64,000 nt of DNA, from contig BCLD01000022.1 in NCBI GenBank assembly GCA_001600875.1, positions 192,364 to 256,363 of the forward strand, given 5' to 3'. A program made the translations under genes and the position numbers. This document shows, piece by piece, positions 25,391 through 37,105 of this stretch (the stretch's first letter is position 1; each line of letters opens with the position of its first letter). Below the pieces are notes generated by a model. The model was given only the letters and a program-made list of their open reading frames with translations. It did not search any database and was not told the DNA's origin. Origin of the DNA: Solicoccozyma terricola. Its lineage: Eukaryota; Basidiomycota; Tremellomycetes; Filobasidiales; Piskurozymaceae.

Positions 25391-28300
25391 TCATCGTTTC
25401 TGCTCCCAATTTCAGCTTGTTAGTCCCCGGTCACAAGTTCATGAAGATCATACACTCACCTTCTTCTTCTTGTTGATAAACAATATCGAGGTGTCATTCT
25501 TCTTCGCCTGAGGAGGAGGAGGGGGATGAGGAGGTCTTCCAGCTGGAGGTGGTGGTCGCGGGGAGGGAAGCGGACGTGATGTCCCTCCCACACCCGGTAT
25601 CACGATCGGTACCGCCGTTGAAGCTGGTCGTGCTGGCGTAGAGCGTCCCAATGGCATTCTACTTCCTGGGCTAGGTATTGATGGGGATCCCGTGGTATCC
25701 AAGGAGCCATTGATGGTCTTCGTGATGTTATTCTTCATGGCCGTTCCAGCAGTGAAATCTGTTCTACCCGTTGGCGGTCCAGGATTGATGAAAGAGTCTA
25801 ATCCATCACCCTCGTCATCCGACGAGATAGTCGTTGCTACTGATACGTCGGAGGAAGGAGAACGTGATGGTCTCAGAGGTTCCTTCCCTGTAAGAGCAGA
25901 TTGGCTTTTCGAATGTTTCGGTCGTGGATCAGTCCCATTCGAAGTGAGCTTTGTGAGCTTTGCCCGCTTGACAGGCGGCTCCTCAACCTCTCCATCTTCC
26001 TGCTCTACAGCGTCGATGGTGCGGGATTTAAAATCTTTTCGGCTAGGAGCAGGAGCTTCCGGTGGCCGAATGACTGAGGGCGGTGGGGCCTTTGGTTTAC
26101 CCAGTGCGATGAGGCCGGGAATGGAGGGTGGTTTGCGTTCAGCCGACGGCTTGGTGGATGGCGCGATAGGTCCAGGTTGAGGCAATGACGTTGGCCCGTC
26201 AGTAGAAATAGGCACTGAGCGAGTAAAGGTCGTCCCATTGTACTATGAGTCCAAACGCGTTTAGTTGAGCACCTCTCGTGAAGTGACCATGACTCTCACC
26301 TGGATGAAAAAATCTCGTTCTCTAGCATTGCCCACGATCATCCTCCACTTGTCATTACACCTTTCCAACGTCTCAGCATTTCCAAATACAAACAAAGAAC
26401 TCTTCGCTCTTGTCAGAGCCACATTCATTCTCCTCTCATCTGCCAAGAAACCAATGGAGGAGAGATGTCTTCCCGATCGGACGCAGGAGACGATGATGAT
26501 CGACTTTTCTTGTCCTTGGAATCCGTCGACCGTGTTGAAGCTGTGAGACGTCGTCTCAGCTCAAGCTCGTAATAGCGAAGGAGAACAAAACTCACTCGAT
26601 GTCATCCATACATCCTTCCCCAAACGTCTGCCTGAATTTATTTCGCAACAGCCCCACTTGCTCCCTGTACATGCTAATCACCCCAATCTTTCCAAAGAGG
26701 CTATCGCCCACACCATACTGCGCCTTCATCTTCCGATACAACGCCATTACAGCATTAACCTCTCCGTTATTGGTCATAGAGTGTCCACGACCCGGTGCTT
26801 CTGCACCAGGGACGGAGAAAAATCGATAAGGACCAAATTCAGGATCTTTATGCCACGGTGCCACGGTGAGAGTGGCCATGCCAGGCCCGTCTTTAAGACG
26901 ACGGTCGTAGAAAGCATTGGAGGGTAGCATGGAAATGTCGGGATGCATTCGATATTGAATACTGCAAGGCGGAGACCCGTAAGCTTATCGATGTATGACT
27001 CTTAAGACCATGGGTCTTATTCACCTGAGGAGATGCACTGCCTCGGGACGCGACTTCTGCATACGAACGAAGAGAGACTGATCATAACGCTTCTGGGTTG
27101 CGACTTGGGACATGACGGTGGGCGGCAGCTGATTCGGGTCTGAAAATTCGTAAGCAGTAGTGTCAGTTCAAAGTTATATGGCGTGGTCTAACTCGGCATC
27201 CTCACCTCCAATCATGATGCACCGAGTACACCGATACTTTAGCGGGATCAATGCACTCAGTTCGACCGCCTGCGCGGCTTCGTCAATGATCACGGTCTCG
27301 AAATCAAATCCAGCGATGGACTCATGTCCAGCCCCGGAGAGTGTGGAACAAATGATGTCTGCCTCGTTGAGGATATCCTGCCTAGCTTGACGTCGCGCAG
27401 CGTCCATCTGGCGTGTGGCATCTTTCGCGGCATCTCTCGCCTTTGACCTCTCCTGGAAAAGCGCCGTACGCTGACTCTTGAGCTCGACAAGTCGTTGCTG
27501 CAGAGCATCCCGCTTGGCCTGGTTGTCACCGACTGCGTCGAGCTCGGCTTGGGTGTTCGCATTCTGCCTCTGGTTCTCGTTAATTCGCTCCTGCAGGACA
27601 GTTTCGCCTTGTCTATCGTCCCCATTACCTGATGTGTTGGTAAGACGAGCGTTTACCAGCACATCCAAATGAACGTCTTTAACAGAAACGTGAGTTGAAG
27701 CATCAGCGCCGATCCTAACGATTTTCGGTCGGGTGCTTATTCCAGCTCCAGTTGGGACGCCATCCTTCAAACGTCGGGTCACTTCGTCTATGGCCGCGTT
27801 ACTGGGAGCGCAGATCAGGAGTTTGGCCGCCACTGCTTTGATCCCGGTTTGATCCGCTGACAACGACGAAGATCGTTGGGAAAGGAAGCGTCCAACGAGA
27901 CCGGTGATGGTCTTTGTCTTTCCGGTACCGGGTGGTCTGTGGTGCAGGCAGCATCAGAAGGCAATCGAGGACCTGCAGGAATCAGAGCCATACCCTTGAA
28001 TTAAAACGAAGCCGGTCGCTTGATATGCGCCTATGATCGCCTTGGCTTGAGGCTCGTTAGCCTTGTATGTCGACATTGTGCGCTGAACCGTGGCTTCAGG
28101 TGTTCCTGGCAGTTTCGCAGGCTTGGCACCCAATATGTCGGCTACCAAATTATCTTCGTAGTATTCCATTCCTCTTAATGCAGCGAACTCTCGGACTTCG
28201 GTGCTCAAACTGAAGAACTGGGTCAGAGCCAGCCATACTGCAGATACCGGACAACACTCACCCCATGTGCTTCTGCATAGACCACTTCTTGCCCAATTGG

Positions 28301-31300
28301 AGTTCAGGCGTATCTCGTAGCATACGTAATCCAATATTGACGTTTGGACCCATCCGCTTGACCATCTGAACCTTGGCGAATATGACTGTAGGTTTGCTTG
28401 TCGCCGGATTGGAAGCAACAGAAGGTTTGAATAAGAGCAAATCCTGCTCATTGACCATCCACCTATCCGGAAGCCGGCCAGCCACATTGCACTCGATATC
28501 CATAAAATCATCCGTACGATACTTTGCGGTGATGGTTGCCATAACCTTTTCTTGGTCAGCCGACTCTTCAAACGCCTGCAGCGAGTGCGTCCATACTTCC
28601 TCGTAAAATAGCGGGGTGATGACCTCGCGGAAGTGGGTAGCATTGCGAAAGGAATGGGGCATCGCAGGCAAATCGTCTCGTAAAGTAGGAGACCTAGAGT
28701 CGGAGTCCCACCCCAACACAGTGCGAAAGAAGTCGGTGAGATCAGGCTTGAGACGATTCTTGATGCGCTGTGCATTTTGTCTCTGGCGGTCCCTATCGAT
28801 GGCGGCCTTCGACATGGCGGTGTGCTGTCCGCGTACAGGGGCCAGCGGATGTAGGCGCTTGAGACGTGCTGGTGACTGCTGAAGGCGTTCCAGTGCGGCG
28901 AGACCAGTATCCTCATCGTCACTGCTACTGGACGCACTGCTCCCACTGGCAACAGAGGGACTGCGCGGTCTGGCAGTAAGGTCGCGCACAGGCATCTTCC
29001 CTCGTTGAGCGAACCGCGACATGCTGTGGGCATTGACCATGGCGTTATTTTTCTCCCTCATTTTCTCCTGTCGAATTTTGCCAACAATCCCGGATGTCGA
29101 AGATATTGGTTTCGGAATTGGCTTGAACGGAAGCTGTGATGATGTGCTCGAAGTGGGTTTCGTCAGCACCGGTGGTGCTCGCTTGGCTTGAGCTCCGCGT
29201 TCGAGGCGTGCAAGGTCCACGTTTGACATTCCAGAAAATGGGTCATCCAGATCGAATTCGTCAACATCCACAACCTGCGGAGATGAGGAATTCTGCTTGG
29301 CTGAATTTGTGGTCTTGCTCGTGGTCGCATTGGGCGGAGTCACCCGACGAGCGGCGAGTTCCCTACTACTGAGCTTCTCTGCCTTACTCATCAAATGCTT
29401 GAAAGCGTCCTTCGCAGGGGGCTTTTTCATGTCCGACTCGGACGAGACAGCCTTAGCCACCTTGCGCGCAGACAAAATCTCGAATCCGTCGTCGGCGTCC
29501 TCTTCGAGACCACTGATGAATGGTTGAAGCTCTTCTGCAAGCTCCGACAGTTGGCTTTCGCCGAGTTTGGTCTTGTGGCCTTTAGCACGGCGGCAGAAGG
29601 CATCCAAGGTGGAGCACGCTTGACGGAGGACTTCCGACGGGCCTTGTGGTGGGACCGATCGTGACAAGCGGTTTAGGAGCAGCTTCATCAGCTCGAATGT
29701 CTGATACAAGGTCTCAAGGCTGATGACGCGGATTTGAGTCAGCTCAGCGAATTGACACAGTCACGTCGTCGACCTTTTCACTCACTCGGTCAATCGCAAC
29801 CATTGAATGACGTTGAGTAGAACACCCTCTAACGCCCCGGTCATCTGGTTTCCGACGCTTGAAGATATTGCAGGGGACTCCCGACTACTGTGATGAGTAC
29901 CAAGATCCTCTTCCTCCGAGGCAGCGGCCTCAAATGTCCTGATCTCCTCGACCATAGTCCGACCAAAGATCAAAGCATCCGTCATCCATGCTGTCATTTC
30001 CTCATTCTCATAGTACTGCGCCCATCTTTGTGTGAGCTTGAAAATGGTAGCAAGGGTCAAAGCCATCTGCTGCCAGAGTTTGAAAAGCTCGTCGCGGATC
30101 GTGCCGCGACCCGTCTTCTGCTGAAGAAAAGATGTCTCGCGGAGAAAGCCAGCACCATTGGTACCACCTTGTCGGCAGAGACACTCTAAGATATCGGTTA
30201 GACAGCGCACTAGCCACATGGCAGACTCGGTTGCGGCTGGAAGAGCACCGACATCTTCATTCCACCGCTTGAGATAGTTTTGCAAACCACTGAGAGCGGA
30301 AACCGGGTAGTACTCAAACACCGCTCGGAAACAGTCGATTCGCATGCTGATATCAGTGAATGTCTCGGTCACGATAGACATGACTCCATCGTGTAATCGA
30401 GCGTCAGGTGAGAGTAGTGTTCGCATGAAGATTTCGGGCATACGGTCAGTCTCCCAAAGCTTCTTGGTCTTGCTGAGATCGTTGATGGCTGCGAACGTGT
30501 TCGCCTTGTTTGCGAACTCTCCCTTCATGATGTCGAGTCCCTTGCGGAGATTGTTTACCTTGAGTGTCCATTGACCTCTTTCTAGCCAGAAATCGAGACC
30601 GTCCGAGGACCAACCGCTTCCCTCTGGCGTAGCGAGATGTGCAAATCGCACCAGCCCTCGAAGCAGCACAACCAGTGCCTGATGATCTGTCGCTGACATG
30701 GTATTGTATGTCCTCGTCCATAGTTGATCGTGAATCCTGGTATCCGAAAACACCTCTCCGCCGTCAGCACCCCTCGCTCGAGCGGTGATTGCTGCTGATC
30801 CCATTCGATAGATCTTGTCACGAACATGCTCCCCATCGCTTTGGAAGACAGAAGCGAGAAGAAATAAAGCTGCGGCACGAGCTTCGTCCCACAGCGGTCT
30901 CGGGTAGTCCTTGGCGTTCAGAGCGACACCTGTAATGACAGAAGAGTTTGTGCTAAGCGTTGCATCAACCGCTGCCCGTGCATGATGTTCCTTCGGTCCC
31001 AGATCCGTGTAGACGTCGTTTAAGATCTGCACAAAGGCCGTCAAGCGGACATCAGTAGGGCTCGAGATTACAGGTCTGCTAGATTTACCTTGATCCCGAT
31101 AGACATCGCCTTTGCTCGAACCTTTTGCTCAAAGCGACTGTGCTGCATCTCCTCGCCCCAGAAGTTGAACACCCTTGCTAACATCTCTCCGAAGCAAGTC
31201 CCGAGATCAGGCTTCTCTACTTCTGAGGGCAAGTTATCCTCAACGTCTTTGACAGATTTTAAGAACTGTGATAACCAGGAGGTGGCCCAAGTGGGATCTC

Positions 31301-32648
31301 GCGAAGTCGCTTTATCCAAATTTGACACCGGAGTTTGCACTTCGTTGTTCATGATGGTTTGCTGTGAGGGAGAAGACAGAGCAGCAACCACCATCGATTG
31401 AAATGTTGCATTGTTCTTGATATCCCCAAATATGACGAGTGGGAACTCTGGTGACGGGTCCGCTGACCAAATCAATCTAGATGGGACTGTCTTTATGAGA
31501 AGAATGAGGACGTTGAGTAATATCGGGAAGACTGAATGCAGAATCGATGGGATGAGCACACTGTACGTCTGTTTTTAGCACCGTCAAAAACGCACCCTCG
31601 CCCGTCTTAGTCAACAATCCCGACAGATCAACGATCAAGCTTCTCCTTTCCTTTGACTTCTTCTTTTTAGCCTTTACCGCCTCATCGAGATCCAGTATTC
31701 CACAACGGACGACCTCCTCGCTCAACGAACCACTCTCCAATACATTCGAAACGACTGCCCATCTGTTGATCAATTGCTCGTCCTGCTCTCTAGGCGATGA
31801 TCCTTCGTAAGGTCGACGGACAATGTCATTCCACAGCACCGGGAAATCAAGCGATTGCCACTCCGTTAGAGATAAAGGACACGAGTGACAGGCCTTGATC
31901 TGAACTGCTGCCCATCTCCGCATACTCGGTTCTTCCTCCAGATAAAAGAGACTGAGTAATCCGCTGGTAAGACCATGCTCCACTACGCCATCTATGACTT
32001 TTTCGCCATTTTTTCGGTCCAATTCTTCTATTGCACTGAGTAGCCTCGATCTAATGTTCTCGGATGTCGTGACAGCAGCGGTGCCAAAGATGAGTTGCAA
32101 TGCTGCGGTGGGAAGAGAGAGTATGGAGTCCGAGGAGATGGCGGATGTGGAAGGTGTTGTGGACAGATTAGAGAGGATGGAGAGTGATATTGAAGTTTGC
32201 CAGTCATTCAGAGCTTTGAGGAATCCTTGTTGAACCGAGTCGGGGAATTGGGAGATGTATCTTGAGAAGGCAGGATTTTTTTCAGTCATGGAAGAACATC
32301 TATGGGAAGCAAAACGACTTACGTTGACTTGAATTCAACCCTCGCTGAGCAAAACCCTCTAGCACACTTCGGACATTTCAACACCACCTTCTCCAAAGTT
32401 TTCACCCATTCTTCGACCTGCCCTGTCCGATTATAAGAGAACAGAAAAATAAGATATGTAGCAACCTTGGTGATCAAAGTGTCCTTCTGCTTCGGACAGA
32501 ACCAATGCCGCTCGTCTTGCTTGCTAAGAGCGAGCGTAGAGTCGGTGGCCAAACATGCGTCTATAAGGGACTTGAGTTGTGCTGCCGGTGGATTTGCTTG
32601 GATCTGACGTCGCGAGACAAGAAAGGAGAGGATCGAGTCGGCGTCCAT
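25391..32648 (-). CDS. SEN1: SEN1/senataxin superfamily 1 RNA/DNA helicase
   Basis: Nuclear helicase that unwinds R-loops and terminates RNA polymerase II transcription of non-coding RNAs. The N-terminal half (about 29780-32648) is the helical SEN1-N region; MDADSILSFLVSRRQIQ at 32648 is chosen as start. A disordered middle (28800-29700) precedes the helicase core. Visible motifs are I, PPGTGKTKT (near 27940); Ia, ICAPSNAAIDEV; II, VIIDEAAQAVE (near 27290); and VI, RMNVALTRAKSSLFVFG (near 26440-26390). A 1B-like insertion with a Gln/Arg/Lys-rich coiled coil lies near 27400-27560. The C-terminal tail is Pro/Lys-rich (LFINKKKKK), a probable nuclear-localisation sequence. The last exon adds only Lys-Arg before the stop at 25391-25393. 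Longer in-frame N-termini exist up to 32834 but overlap the CACGTG promoter element. Confidence 0.93.
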
Positions 32649-32760
32649 CTCTGATGACGATAAGACGATCGATGACGCCGACGATACGAATGAAGCTGGT
32701 GATGGACAGGTAAGTGGTTGGTTGCATGGATCGCGTCCCAAACCATGGCTACCAACTGGG

Positions 32761-32766
32761 CACGTG
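32761..32766. promoter_or_regulatory. CACGTG element upstream of SEN1
   Basis: CACGTGA on the plus strand, 113 bp upstream of the preferred SEN1 start at 32648, the same spacing as for UTP20 and NUP84. Confidence 0.4.
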
Positions 32767-32925
32767 AAAGGTTTTTGGAGGTGACTAACCCGAGATCCAC
32801 ATTGCATTGGGTGGTGGTTCAGGTTCTCCAGCATGATCAGATTCTCGGGGCAGCATGGGCGTACTGGACCGCTCTGTCACACGGGGGCAAGGCACATGAT
32901 TGCATTAAAGGTATATATGTACAAC

Positions 32926-35900
32926 TTATCCGCTATATGAATGCAGTCCTCTGTCTGGCGACATCAATCGAGCGTACTCGAGATATAGTCTGTGATCGCC
33001 ACCCAGAGTGAGCAAGCCTGCCGCAGGAGCTGCCTCTGTCGTAAAGCTCTCACCTAAACATATATGCGATGATATCTTCCTTTCTCCAATACTCCATACT
33101 CCATTTTTTGCCCTCTGTTGCGATCTCCTTGGCGAGATCATCGTGGCCGTCATGGGCTGCCGGCGACGAGCCACGAAAGAAGGTCATGATATCGTAGAGA
33201 TCAGTGAGGTCGGCTTTGATGGGAATGTAGTGGACCCCTAGATTGTGAACGGTATGTTCAGTACTGTGCAAAATGGGGTGGGGGAGGAAGCATGAACTCA
33301 CAGGCCTGTATCCGATCAGCGTACCATTCTGGGAATACAGTCGATTTGAGAATGAGGGAGTTCGTGGACATTAGGCGCTCTATTGGGGGGGATTCAGTGT
33401 GTAGAAGCATGACCATATATGTCGAGAAACTCACTGAAGCGAGAGCTCCAGCCATTGCCATCTATTGTTTCAGGTATTCAGGTAAGGGTGTCAGCGAACT
33501 CATCGATACCAAGCAACGGTCTTACCGACACCCGGACTCACCGATGTCAAAAATATATTTATACTGGTTGGCTCTATCCCAGCCCTGCCTCTTTCTGAAC
33601 TCGAACATCTCCTCCACTTCGTCACAAATCTTCTGCTTGGCGCATTGTATCGGCGTGCCCACGAAGGCGACATCAAGTAGCATATCATTCAGCGACCCGA
33701 CTGGCGTCATCTCCGGTTCACCAACAGCCTCGTCGGGTTCTCGAGGGTGGAGAAGAGGGATCGCACTGCCCTTCCGCTCAGCTTGCTCGACGAGGCGTAT
33801 CCGTTGGGAGATGTCTGGATACGAGGGTTGGTATCAGCTGGGTGTGAACCCAACGACGGCGCAGAATCACCTACTCCATGGAAGACCCTCGTCGAATAAG
33901 ATACCGGTAGTGGAACCGCGCTAAAAAAAGGAGTCGACTGCTTAGCTAGCATGCATTCTTCCTCGCCGCTCACCCATCCTCATCCTCACCCAAAGCATCC
34001 TCTCATTCGTCTTCTCATCCCACTCTGGATCATTGCCGACGTCCTCGGTGAACTGCTCATAAGGGACCTGTTGTTGTTGTAGTAATCGATAACATCATCA
34101 GAATCAGTTCTACCCGTGTGGGGTTATTATGCGTGGACTGACCGTCAATACATCCGAGTGCAAATGTGTCGTACACATTGCCAAGATGGGATACATGTGT
34201 TCACTAGGGCGAGGACCTTTGCCGTATGATGCCAAGAACCCAGTCAGATGGGTTAGAGATGGATGCTCGCAAGGGTCCATGGATCTGAAATGCCCCCGAG
34301 CAAATCAGCTATCGATCATTTTTTTCTGCCAGCGGGACTCTATGAAGTGTACACTCACTTTTTGTGGTCATAGATGAAAGTTTTCCGGCGGTCTTGCCTC
34401 CAAAAGTGCTTTACATCGGGCAAAACGTTGTAATCGAAATCTGTCCGCAAACGTCGATTGGGAGAACATGCTGATCCCCAGCCGATATGCGCGAGGTCAT
34501 GCTACGGGGGTGAAAAATGAATGTGCGCCCGTCTGTTCAGCGAGATTTCTTGATGATCTGGCTGAATAATCATGGACTTACTTTATGTCCATCTAAATCG
34601 AGGACTGGCAGTGATATATTCCCAAACGTCAGAAATCCAGTACACGAACAGCCATCACCTCGTACTCACATTCATCAAGGGCAGCCGCATCCTCCAATTG
34701 AGAACGCTGCAGGAAAATCCGCATCAGCCCCACACACACTTCACCTCCCTAAACGAATCGCCACATCCAACTTTACATATTCATGTCCAACAAATTGAAA
34801 CGGCACATCATGCGCATAAAACGTAACTCGCAATTCTTGATCATCTCCAAGTACTTCCTTCAAAGTTTCTTGAATCGAACTCAATAAATCTAATTGACCC
34901 AATGCTCTTTCCATTCCTGCTCTTTCTTCTTCTTCGTTACCCGAGTAGGTCGTTTGAGCGAGATAACACCCGTTGCTGCCTTTTGGAGAATAAGATTTTG
35001 TTGATCCGGTTTGAGATGATGATTGTTGAGGTTTTGAAGATTGGGATGGACAACCGATAACGTATGTCCCATCTAAAGTCTCCCATTTCGATTGCATATT
35101 TCGAAGAATAGCAGGTGATAACGCATGGAATGGCTCCAAGTCTTGGAACTGTATTGAAGCGATAAAACAAAAAAGTTCAACGCGAATTTGTTCAATCGAA
35201 ACGCCAGACGAGGGTCCAAATTTCTCACAATCTGATCATATTCATCAACCATCTTGACATTATTCTCCATCGCGTATTTCCACCATTTATCGAAACCTTT
35301 CGGCGGTGATCTATTATATCTCCTTCGATAATTAATCACAGCTTCTTCCAACGTCTTACTCTAATTCCCCGAAAATAAATAAATCAAAACCCCCAAAATC
35401 AGCTTGTTCTCCAACATCCCCCCCCCCCCCGGGGCTGCGGGTCCTTTATCACTTGTCAAGGAATCACTCACCTGCTTATCAAGTTTCTCATCCCATTCTT
35501 GCCTAGATCTCTCAATCAATTCCCAAATCGGATGTCTTCCATTCGAATTAACAACCATCATCCCATCGTCACCATATTCATGATCACCTAATACTCTCTC
35601 CCCAACTCCATCCGATTTTTTCGGATTCATTTCACCGTTTTCCACCCAAAGTTTAGTTCTAGTTCCAGGTATTGATATTCGAACATTGTTTGAATTCATT
35701 TCTTGGATTCTATTTCCTGATTCTGCATTCTTTTCAACCCCATCACCATCATCTCTTTCCCCACCATCACCATCATCACCACCCAAGGCAAACGGCCTGT
35801 TAATTCCACCCATCACCGCAAGCTTCCGCAAATGATCCCTTCTTCCCTTCCGAAAAGAATTATAAGAACTCCATATCTTTGCTTTTCCAACTTGATCTGG

Positions 35901-36065
35901 GATTTTCAATTCATCGTCTATTGATGCGTATGTTCTAGAACCAGATGACCCGGAGGAGGAGGAGGAGGTGGAGGAAGAGAAAATGATGAGGACGATGAGG
36001 AATGGGAGTATGACGAAGATACAGATTGCTTTAAGACCTCTTCGTGGGAGTGGAATACGGAGCAT
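32926..36065 (-). CDS. GT90 CAP10-like glycosyltransferase, type II membrane protein
   Basis: Member of glycosyltransferase family 90 (CAP10/CAP59-adjacent group; the Cryptococcus relatives include the xylosyltransferase Cxt1), expected in the Golgi lumen. The N-terminus (MLRIPLPRRGLKAICIFVIL, start 36065) has a short basic cytosolic end and a single signal-anchor helix, followed by a Ser-rich stem. Then come YRRRYNRSPPKGFDKWWKYA and NVKMVDEYDQI (about 35340-35240), the classic lead-in of CAP10 proteins. The catalytic half shows DPEWDEKTNERMLWVR, MTPVGSLNDMLLDVAF, KYIFDIDGNGWSSRF (spliced near 33535/33460), RLMSTNSLILKSTVFPEWYAD and HYIPIKADLTDLYDIMTFF. The end is YMFRLYLEYARLMSPDR, stop 32926-32928. 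More than ten exons. One intron carries a 13-base C run (35418-35430). Donor sugar and acceptor cannot be read from sequence; xylose transfer is only a family-based guess. Confidence 0.85.
35418..35430. repeat. 13-base C homopolymer in a GT90 intron
   Basis: Uninterrupted C run followed by GGGG, inside an intron on the minus strand. Comparable tracts at 1372-1389, 45670-45682 and 55261-55278. Confidence 0.85.
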
Positions 36066-37105
36066 CTCTGATGCCTTTTTTTTTTTTTGTTATTCCCTGT
36101 AGAGTGGGAATGCGGTGGTTGGTTGATTGGGAAAAGGCGGTGAGAAGGAGATGTAGCGGAAGTGGGTGGGTGGAATTGGTTGGGGTAGTATGAACGAATC
36201 ACGAAATAGTATTCTCGTTATAGCTGGATACCGAATATTCAATGGGATATATCGTACCATCAGTTGCAAACTCACATCCACCCAAATATCCCCCCAACCT
36301 GATCGACCCAAACTTTCCCAAAAATGAACGTCGGGTGCGCAGTTGCTGTTCCCTCTACAACGACCGCGCTGTTGGTTTATGAGAGGTATGCGACGGTGTG
36401 TGGGTGTGTGTGGAGGGGTGGGGGTTATACCTTACTCCTCCTTATCCTAGTTCCCTTGTCCTATGCTCGTGAATGAATCACCATCCGGGGGAATCGAAGC
36501 TGTTGCTGTCTTTCGATGAACATTCCCCGTTGCTCGCCACGGCTTATTTGATTTCAATTTGATTGAATTTAAATGGGCTCTCTCCGGTGTATTCAGGGAA
36601 GGGCATGGAGGGACTACTTGGATGGATGGATATCATTCACGATCCATCTATTTGACCGGATTATGAGGATATATCCCAGAGCTCATCATGTCTGCGTACT
36701 TTTCTTCATTGCTTCTTTCTATTTTGATAGAGAACATTCCCTCAATAGTTCTATCTGATTATGGAATACGCGCAAAAACAGCAGCTGCATGAACCAACCA
36801 TAATTTACTGACATGCGAGCCCTGTGGAAAATGTTGGCCCATGGAATCCATCCGATACAGTCGTCCAAGGGAGAACAAGACAACGACACAACGTTGAAGA
36901 GCGCTCATCACCGCCATTCTAACCCAACCGACCAAATCTTCGTACGGTCAGTCGTGTTGAATGGGTTGAGCTTCAGTTGAATTACAGATCACGTGATCAA
37001 CCCCCGGGAGGGGTCAACCTCAACACCCTCTCGTATCAATATCAATGCAACTCCTCCCTCCCACCCCCACTCACCCTCACCCACACCCCCACCCACACCC
37101 ACATA
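36066..37105. other. Divergent promoter region, GT90 and NUP84
   Basis: About 1 kb between divergent genes. The GT90 side has an 11-base T run at 36077-36087. The NUP84 side has GATCACGTGATC at 36988-36999 and a C/A-rich 5' leader with CCCACCC repeats just before the start codon. No gene was recognised in 36300-36980; the short open frames there look random. Confidence 0.5.
36990..36995. promoter_or_regulatory. CACGTG element upstream of NUP84
   Basis: CACGTG inside the 12-base palindrome GATCACGTGATC, 111 bp upstream of the NUP84 start codon at 37106. Confidence 0.45.

Noticed and set aside
27954..29033. 359-residue minus-strand open frame
   Set aside because: It overlaps the SEN1 exons in another frame; SEN1 motifs are found in the overlapping frame and this one has irregular composition.
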